From positions 83,890,923-83,954,922 of the forward strand of contig OX328124.1 in assembly GCA_946811695.1 (NCBI GenBank): a stretch of DNA of 64,000 nucleotides, given 5' to 3'. Origin of the DNA: Gonocerus acuteangulatus (Eukaryota; Arthropoda; Insecta; Hemiptera; Coreidae). Under the pieces are notes generated by a model that saw only the letters and a program-made list of their open reading frames with translations, did no database searches and was not told where the DNA came from. The stretch's first letter is position 1. Every line of letters begins with the position of its first letter. Both the position numbers and the translations under genes were made by a program. Shown piece by piece: positions 56,596-64,000 of this stretch.

Positions 56596-58383
56596 CTTAA
56601 GAGATGAAAGTTTCTATAAAAAGAATATTGTATAGAGGAGAGGAAGGGGACTTAGTGAATGTCGGTGTTGATGGTAAACAAGAAGAAGCCGAGAGAATTA
56701 AGTTCTGTTTGCTTTCTAAAGGCGTCGAGTTGAAGTAAAGTGGGCGTTACCCCGGCTCCGACACGTGCACTTGGTGGCGTGTCGATTTTTCGCCAATAAC
56801 CAAACCAAAGAATCAAGGCCGAACAAAATGTGCAAAGCAGTGCTCTTTATATCTTGATCTGCTTTTAGAAAGAGCCTTTATGTTTCTCTATTTTCATAAT
56901 CAATAAGTGTCTAGCTACGGCTTAGCGCAGCCGAATCGATACCCAGTAGTGGAGAAGGAGTTTTATTTTGTCCTTAAACATAGGCTTCAAGCATTCATGT
57001 AGCAATACCTCATTAATAATGTTTGGGTTAGCAACTTTTTCTCGATACTGTTCTTAGGGGAAGGTGACATATTTCATCATTGTTGACAATATGCTCTTTA
57101 TTTGAAAATTTGAAACTATTAATTTGACTAATTAAGATGTCTTGGTCTCAACTAGAAATATTACCAATAAATAAAATAACTCATCATATTGAGTCATTGA
57201 GAAAGAAATTCCTTCCAGGCCTAACTAAGAAACTACAAATAATCAAAGAATCCTTCTAAATAAATATGTTATCCTTTTTTAAAAGACTTCTATTCAAGAA
57301 TAGCGAGATAAATATTTTTATGATTGAAGTATTGATACCTAGGCGTTTAACATGCTACAAAGCGACATAACAACACCTTATTATTTTAAATATTAAGTTA
57401 TTAGTATTCAAGGGGAAGGTCCAGGGTGCCCCAGTGTCAAAAAAACAATACATTTACTATCAATAGTGGAATAAACACAGACCCAAATTGACGCACACCC
57501 ACACAAATATAAATACATACATTAAAATCTTGTCAAATCGAGTAATCGTCAAGGATAATTAAAATATTTAAATAAAACTGATCTAAGTATCCCTTCCCAT
57601 ACAATTAATTGTAAAAAATTTATGATTGCCTTTTAGCAATAAATCTCGTACCTCACAACAAGTAAACTTGGAATAATTTTCACGGAAACAGATTGAAGAA
57701 TTTTAGCTATTCAAAACATTTTGAACCTTTGTGCTAATATTTTTGACTCTTTATTCCTGCTTAATAAATAATACATTAATTATATTTTTATTTATTTAAT
57801 GTAGGTATGGTAATAAAGCTGTAATATTTTAGTTGTATTATAATACTAAGTTTTATTATTACCGATAATTTTTGTTGGCCGTTAATTGACATTTCAAAAA
57901 GGTTGTCTTTTTAATATTTGAAACAGAATGTTATTCAAATTCGATACAAATACATAAATCAAAAGACAATTGGATTTTTAATAAATGCCTACACCATAAT
58001 GAATAGCTGAAGTATGAAGAGGTTTTATTACCAAGTGCTGGAAAATTATAATACAATATATAGTGCATCTCTAATTGATTGAAGAGCTTAATTTGGCTGG
58101 TGTCAATAATTTTAATTTTATTAATTACGCAATATACCGTTTCCGCAGTATGTTATATTTTTGAAATCCTGGTGTCAACATTGGTTCTCAATGTTTATAA
58201 CAACTTTTCGTTCACAACTTTAAAGATGGATCGTGATAATGCTTTTCGTGCTGTTGAAGCAAAAGCGAAGAAGCGAATGACTGATGGCAACCATACCTGC
58301 CTGGAAGTTGAATACTTCTCCGATGAGCGACGAAGACGGAAAGTGTGTGTGAAAAAGAGAGAGTGAGAGATACGGAGAGAGAG

Positions 58384-58415
<32 letters not shown>

Positions 58416-58620
58416 CGCGAAGTCCAGCAAGTAGAGAGTGTAAGCCGCCAACTGGGAGTATGGGGGTGGCAAAGCAACAGCCCGTGCGTGCTATCCCCAC
58501 CCCCAACTCCATGGCCTCCGGGACGTAATTAACATATTGTACCCTTCTTGGCGCCTACCGCCTTCCTCCACGGCCATCACAGAGAAAACCTCCGTCCAGT
58601 ACCAGTAATAAATAAACTTC
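56596..58620. other. No clear gene; (GA)n at about 58367-58418
   Basis: A 95-codon frame at 58079-58366 ends with a charged stretch (MDRDNAFRAVEAKAKKRM onward) that looks more protein-like than most. I recognise no family and see no splice or homology support. A GA microsatellite follows. Confidence 0.35.
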
Positions 58621-58635
58621 CAAAAGAATACGAAG

Positions 58636-58850
58636 ACAAGGTATGGTTGGGATTCCGCTAGGAGAAAAAAAAACGTCAGACCTTATAAGTAAAGAAATAT
58701 ATATATATACAACTTATAAGTAAAAAAAAAACAGGCAGAACTGAGCGTAATATACACAACATGAAACGTCCAATACAGATTTCTTCCTGAAGGTCTGACG
58801 TTGTTTTTTCTTCTCCTAGCCGAATCCCAACCATACATTGTCTTCGCATC
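58636..58850. repeat. Inverted pair of Penelope-like ends
   Basis: GACAAGGTATGGTTGGGATT, then CTAGGAGAAAAAAAAACGTC and AGACCTT at 58636-58685 is repeated in reverse at about 58790-58850. The TATGGTTGGGATTCGGCTA block links it to 9068, 9440 and 10425. Confidence 0.65.
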
Positions 58851-59274
58851 ACTACAACGGCTAACTATCTCCATCTCCACTTCAAAAAGAATATATATTA
58901 TTATTATCCAAATTGGAGAAGTGGAGTTTGACGTCAATAAACTAAAACTTCCGTCACGCAGGAGATGCATTACTAAGCTCATTCCTCATAAAGGTGGTAG
59001 TGTACACTCCATTCTTTAAAAAAATGCTTAAAATAACCTGTATAAATTCAATATTCATAAATAAATAAAAATAAAAGATTTTTTTTAATGCAAATTTTAC
59101 TCAATTATTATTTTTTTAATTAATTTCCTTTCTGAGTTTTGTTTTTGCAGGGCGCTCCACTACTAAATAAATACACAAAATCTTTAAATTTTTGTCTGTT
59201 GATCTTGATGAATACTAAAAGCGTCCACATGTAAAAAGAAAAAATTCCAACTTTCTTTACAACGGAGTAACAAT
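58851..59274. other. No gene; degenerate end motif
   Basis: CCGTCACGCAGGAGATGCAT at 58950-58969 resembles the motif at 23666. Nothing else. Confidence 0.4.
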
Positions 59275-61630
59275 TTTCTCTAATTGGTGTTCCTTCTCTT
59301 ATAGGCCCAACTCATTCCCTTCACCGATTGGTCTTCTTTATTCCTGCCTGTGATTAGTTTAAATAGGTCCCTTCCCTTATTGGTCAACTCATTCCCTTCT
59401 CTGATTGGTTCAACTAGTTCCCTTCTCTGATTGGACAGCTTTATTCCTTTCTCTGATTGGCTAGACAAGTTCCCTTCTCTTATAGGTTCAACTCATTCCC
59501 TTCACAGATTGGTCTTCTTTATTCCTGCCTGTGATAAGTTTATATAGGTTCCTTCTCTTATTGGTCAACTCATTTCCTTCTCTTATTGGTCAACTCATTT
59601 CCTTCTCTGATTGGTCAACTCATTTCCTTCTCTGATTGGTTCAACTAGTTCCCTTCTCTTATAGGTTCAACTCATTCCCTTCACCGATTGGTCTTCTTTA
59701 TTTCTACATGTGATTAGTTTAAATAGGTCCCTTCTCTTATTGGTCTACTTTATTCCCTTCCTGATTGGTTCAAATAGGTTCCTTCACTTATTGGCCAACG
59801 CATTCCCTTCCTAATTGGTTTAAATCATTCAATTATCAGATTGTTCTACTTTATTCCTTTCTCTAATTGGTTCAGCTAGTTTCCTTCTCTTATAGGTTCA
59901 ACTCATTCTCTTCTTTGATTGGTTCAAGTAATTCCATTCTCTTATTGGTTCAAGTAGTTCCATTCTCTTATAGGTTCAACTCATTCCCTGATAATTGAGT
60001 TGATCCAATCAGAGAAAGGAATGAGTTTAACCAATCAGGAAGGGATTGAGTTGACCAATAAGAGAAGGAAACTATTTGGCCCAATCAGATAAAGGAATAA
60101 TTGAGACCAATCAGAGAAGAAAAGTAGTTAACTAATCAGAGAAGGTAAAAAGTTAAATCTATGATCGAAATGCAGTGAATTAGTTGAACCAATGAGATAA
60201 AACAATAAAGTAGACCAATCAGATAAGTGAATGAGTTGAACCAATCAGGGAAGGAACCGATTTGAACCGACCAGAGAAAATAATTGAGTAGACTAATCAG
60301 AGAAGGAATGAGTTGAACGTATAATTAGAGAAAGGAAAAAAAAAAAAAAAAAAAAAAAAAAGAGAGAGAGAGACCAATCAGAGAAGGAAATGCGTTCAAC
60401 CAATAGGCGAAGGGAACCAGTTGAACCAATGAGAGAAAGGTGTAAACTAGTCCAATCAGAGAAGGGAATGAGTTTAACCAAACATGAAGGGAATGAGTTG
60501 ACCAATAACAGAAGAAACATATTCCAACCAATCAGATAAAGGAATAATGTAGATCAATAAGAGAAGAAAATGAGTTCAACCAATCTGAGAAGGAAATTAG
60601 TTAAACTAATCAGACAAGGGAATGAGTTAAAGCTGTAAGGTAAATAAATACAGTAGACCAATCAGAAGTTGATGATATGAACCAAGCAGAGAATGAATTG
60701 AACCAATAATAAAAGGGAAATATTTTAACCAATCAGAGAAAGGAATAAATTAGACCAATCGGAGAATGGAATGAGTTGAGCCTATAAGAGAAAGAAATAA
60801 AGTAGACCAATCAAATAAGTGAATGAGTTGAACCAATCAGAGAAGGAACCTATTTGAACCAATCAGGAAATGAATGAGTTTACCAATAAGTGAAGGAACC
60901 TATTTGAATCAATGAGATGAAGGAATAGGTAGACCATTTAGGGGAGAGAATGAGTTGAACCAATCAGAGAAGGAAATGAGTTGAACCAATCAGGAAGGGA
61001 ATAAAGTATACCAATCAGTGAATGAATTAAAGCAATTAGGAAGGGAATGAGTTTACCTATAAGAGAGGACCTATTTCAACCAATCAGATAAAGTAATAAA
61101 GTAGACCGGTCAACATCATATCAGATATATGAATGACTTGTGCCAATGAGAGAAGAGAATGAGTTGAACTAATCAGAGAAGAGAATCAGTTGAACCTATA
61201 AGAGAAGGGAACCAATTGAACCAATCAGGAAAGGAATGAGTTGACCAATAAGCAAAGGAATTTTTTGAACCAATAAGGAAGGGAATAAAGTAGACCAATC
61301 AGATAAATGACTGAGTTGAACACATCAGAGAATAGAATGAGTTGAACCAATAATAGAAGCGAATTAGTTTAACCAATCATAGAAAGGAATAAAGTAGACC
61401 AATCAAATAAGTGATTGTGTTAATCCAATTAGAAAGGAATGAATTGTCCAATAAGTGAGGGGACCTAGGTGAACCAATCAGATAAAGGTACAATATAGAC
61501 CAATCAGAAAAGAAATTGAGTTGATCCAATCAGGGAAGGGAATGAGTTGAACCAATCAGGAAGGGATTGAGTTGACCAATAATGTAGACTAATCAGAGTA
61601 TAAAAGTAGTTGAACCAATGAGAGTAGGGA
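59275..61630. repeat. Array of ~25-30-bp CCAAT-containing units, orientation switch near 59988
   Basis: From 59281 to about 59985 units read TCTGATTGGTTCAACTCATT with CCCTTC. From about 59990 to 61630 they are the reverse complement, AACCAATCAGAGAAGG with AATGAGTTG. Individual units vary (TTATAGG for TGATTGG, GGAATAAAGTAGA for GAATGAGTTGA) but the CCAATCAG core is the most constant part. Some 80-90 units fill 2.35 kb. An A tract and a GA run interrupt at about 60330-60374. The reading frames here are by-products. Confidence 0.9.
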
Positions 61631-61639
61631 AGAAGATAA

Positions 61640-62258
61640 ATGTATTTTTGTAGAAAGGATAGAGCGCTAAGTTGTCCAGAAACTATAACACTGTTCTGCA
61701 CGAAAATCCTCCTTCAAACCAAAACATGCTTTCTTACTGTTTTCAAATGTGCTGAACACGAATTTGAAGTCAGATTCTGTCTATTTCTTGAGAAATTCTC
61801 AAGAAATTTTATCCAAAAATGTGAGTTTTTTGTAAATTTGACGAATTTTTTTTGGCATCAAAACATAGTGAAAAAAATTCAAACGCCCGATGATTTTGAG
61901 CGCAATGAAGTATATTTGAACGAAAAAAAATTTGATGGGAATATTACAAGTGGTTGAAGAAATATGGCTAAAAGTGTTTTTTTCAGTTTTTGATCTTGAG
62001 GCAGGGATTTGGTCTCTACTTGGATCTTTAGGGGAATGACCTTCCTTTCTCTTTTATGGTGGTATCCTTTTCATTCAAATCCTTACCTGCCCCCCTTTCA
62101 CCCTCAATACCCCAACTCCCCCCTCCCACTCAGCCCCTCTCTTGTCACTATTTTCTTCTAGGATTTGGTCAGTACTCTCGAGGCTTTCGCTAAACGCACT
62201 TATTTGGATATTCAGTTGTGCTATCATTGTTCTGGGAACAGTTCACGTTTTCTCTGTA
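61640..62258. other. Upstream flank of the transposase-like pseudogene; nothing clear
   Basis: A 105-codon frame (61640-61957) shows no recognisable domain. 62040-62160 is pyrimidine-rich. This may be the 5' part of the same mobile unit. Confidence 0.35.
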
Positions 62259-63889
62259 ATGTCACGACAGTGTATAAATAAGCCTGATTCTTTTTGCTAT
62301 GTTTGTGGTGAAGTCACATTCAAGTCCACTCAGAAACCTCTGACTCCGCTGGTGAAGAAGGCATACGAGTTATACTTTGGATGTAAAGTAAGTGATCAGG
62401 ACATATCCTGAGCTCCTAAAATATGCTGTAGTTCATGCTCACGTTCTCTGACTGGTTGGCTAAATGGGACACATAAGTCAATGCCATTTGCAGTTCCCAT
62501 GATATGGCGAGAACCTACAAATCACGTGACCGATTGCTATTTTTGCATGACCACAATCAAAGGTTTCTCGTTCAAGAGCAAAAAGAAAATTGTTTATCCC
62601 AACATCCCCTCTGCCATGAGACCAGCTCCACATGATGCCTCCATGCCCATCCCACCAAATCCGAGTAAGTTCCGTCTTAGTTCTGAGGAGTGCAGCGATT
62701 CTGAAAGTGTTTCACCTCAACCTGGAACCAGTCAACAAGAAGAAATTTCAAGTTCGTCCAGCCCCTCTGAAACTCAGCCACAGCTCATAAATCAGAGGCG
62801 ATTGAATGATCTTGTTCGTGATTTAGATCTCCCAAAATCAAAAGCTCAGCTGCTTGGGTCAAGGTTGCAACAATGGAATCTCTTGTTGCAGGAGGCGTGA
62901 ATATATCTTTCTTCAGAAAACGGGAATCAGGAGTTCTATGCTTTTTCTCGATGGAAGAAAATCTTGTATTTTGCAATGATGTATTTCATTTGCTCCAGGA
63001 ACTTGATCTGCCAACCAATCCAGAGGAATGGAGACTATTCATTGACAGCTCCAAGTTTAGTTTAAAAGGAGGTTGTTTGTTTCCTTCATATTGGAAACAA
63101 ACATCCATCTATCCCAGTAGCTCATTCGGTCCACATGAAAGAAACCTATGACAACATGAAGATACTTCTACAAAAAATCAAGTACCATGAGTACAAATGG
63201 CGCATTTGTGCAGATCTTAAAGTGGTAGCCATGCTTACAGGACTCCAAGGAGGTTACACTAAATTTTGTTGTTTTTTGTGCCTCCATTAGTGGACAAAAA
63301 CCAAATAATTTTACCCCCACTCCACATAAAATTGGGGCTAATGAAAAACTTCGTAAAAGCGATGGACAAGGAAAGAGAAGGTTTCATGTACTTAAAACAA
63401 AAATTTCCGCATCTCAGCGATGCTATGATAAAGGAGGGAATTTTCGTAGGACCCCAAATTCGACATCTACTCAAGGACCTCACTTTTGAAGCAAAGTTAA
63501 ATACTACTGAGAAAAAGGCTTGGATTGCTTTTCGAGAGGTATGTGCTAAGTTTTTGGGAAACGAAAAATCTAGAGACTACCGAAAAATAGTCGAAGAACT
63601 GCTTACTTCATATAAAACATTGGGATGCAATATGTCCTTAAAAATACATTTCCTGCATAGTCACCTAGACTTTTTCGCCCCAAATTTGGGTGCAGTTTCG
63701 GACGAACATGGAGAACGATTCCACCAAGGCATATCCAGAATGGAAAAAAGATATACTGGCAAATGGAATGAGAAGATGCTGGCGGATTACTGCTAGACAC
63801 TGCAGCGGGAAACAGAGGAGGAAGAGTACAAAAGAAAAAAAATACTCATTGACGATGTGTGTATATTCTTTGAGTTGTGTCATATCTAG
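62259..63889 (+). pseudogene. Multi-copy arthropod transposase-like protein, decayed
   Basis: Starts MSRQCINKPDSFCYVCGE. It has Cys pairs typical of an N-terminal zinc-binding region (FCYVCGE, CCSSCSRSLTGW, CYFCMT), an acidic/Ser linker, then NDLVRDLDLPKSKAQLLGSR, EWRLFIDSSKFSLK, RICADLKVVAMLTGLQGG, LPPLHIKLGLMKNFVKAM and SDEHGERFHQ. I know this combination as an uncharacterised family repeated in many arthropod genomes and likely to be transposon-derived; class and catalytic residues are not assigned. Lesions seen: TGA at 62409 (probably from TGG), a frameshift near 62885, another near 63100, a deletion of perhaps 30 codons with a frameshift at about 63288, and TAG at 63794 after LADYC. The original stop may be TAG 63887-63889. 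Confidence 0.75.
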
Positions 63890-64000
63890 TATTATACCTG
63901 ATAGCATGCAGGATTCAATTAATTATATTTTACCGTTGAAAAAGAAAAAAAAAATCTGTTATAATAAAGACAATAATTTTCAAATACAATTTTTCATTTT
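63890..64000. other. A-rich 3' flank
   Basis: An A-rich stretch near 63939-63954 and AATAAAG at 63964 could be the 3' end of the pseudogene's transcript unit. Confidence 0.35.

Noticed and set aside
58195..58512. Ser/Leu-rich frames on the minus strand
   Set aside because: They come from the GA microsatellite read in three frames.

Overview
The window is repeat-rich, AT-rich eukaryotic DNA, most likely from an arthropod and probably an insect. I base this on its mobile elements: Jockey-clade LINEs with PRE_C2HC/zinc-knuckle ORF1 proteins, I/ingi-like LINE tails, a pogo/Tigger remnant, hAT-type MITEs, and tRNA- and 5S-rRNA-derived SINEs. No host gene with a convincing intact reading frame is visible in 64 kb. 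Nearly every long open stretch is a piece of a transposable element or lies inside a tandem repeat. Nothing suggests bacterial or viral gene organisation.

Layout. 1-3.6 kb: Jockey LINE copy A on the minus strand, running off the left edge. 5.3-7.7 kb: a nest in which a LINE tail abuts a Tigger element, and that Tigger is itself split by a second LINE tail. 9-11.6 kb: hammerhead-like repeat ends and the best copy of a 1.3-kb dispersed repeat (called family A here). 12-15.9 kb: SINE heads. 16.15-17.31 kb: a MITE with 177-bp matching inverted repeats. 18-25.8 kb: scattered SINEs, short repeats and a diverged tandem array. 25.83-28.03 kb: a GC-ended hAT-like element, followed at once by a TTAA-flanked foldback element. 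29.5-31.4 kb: a second long family A copy carrying a SINE, then a Jockey fragment. 35.3-39.95 kb: Jockey copy B, with a hAT MITE inserted in ORF1. 40.8-42.9 kb: a Jockey tail, a tRNA-like SINE and a 5S-rRNA-headed SINE. 43.7-48 kb: family A cluster. 48.46-49.9 kb: a 65-bp minisatellite. 50-58.9 kb: LINE and hammerhead-like fragments and a 50-bp triplication. 59.28-61.63 kb: a large array of CCAAT-box-like units that switches orientation. 62.26-63.89 kb: a decayed multi-copy transposase-like gene.

The observations most worth following are three. First, a 5S-rRNA-derived SINE with clean target-site duplications. Second, a small 3' hairpin shared by a LINE tail and SINEs with different Pol III heads, whose stem shows compensatory changes among copies; this suggests the SINEs borrowed the LINE's recognition tail. 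Third, the ~2.35-kb array of units resembling the NF-Y binding consensus. The two Jockey copies also share an ATGA stop/start overlap between ORF1 and ORF2. All coordinates and alignments were read by eye, so boundaries without target-site duplications are approximate.
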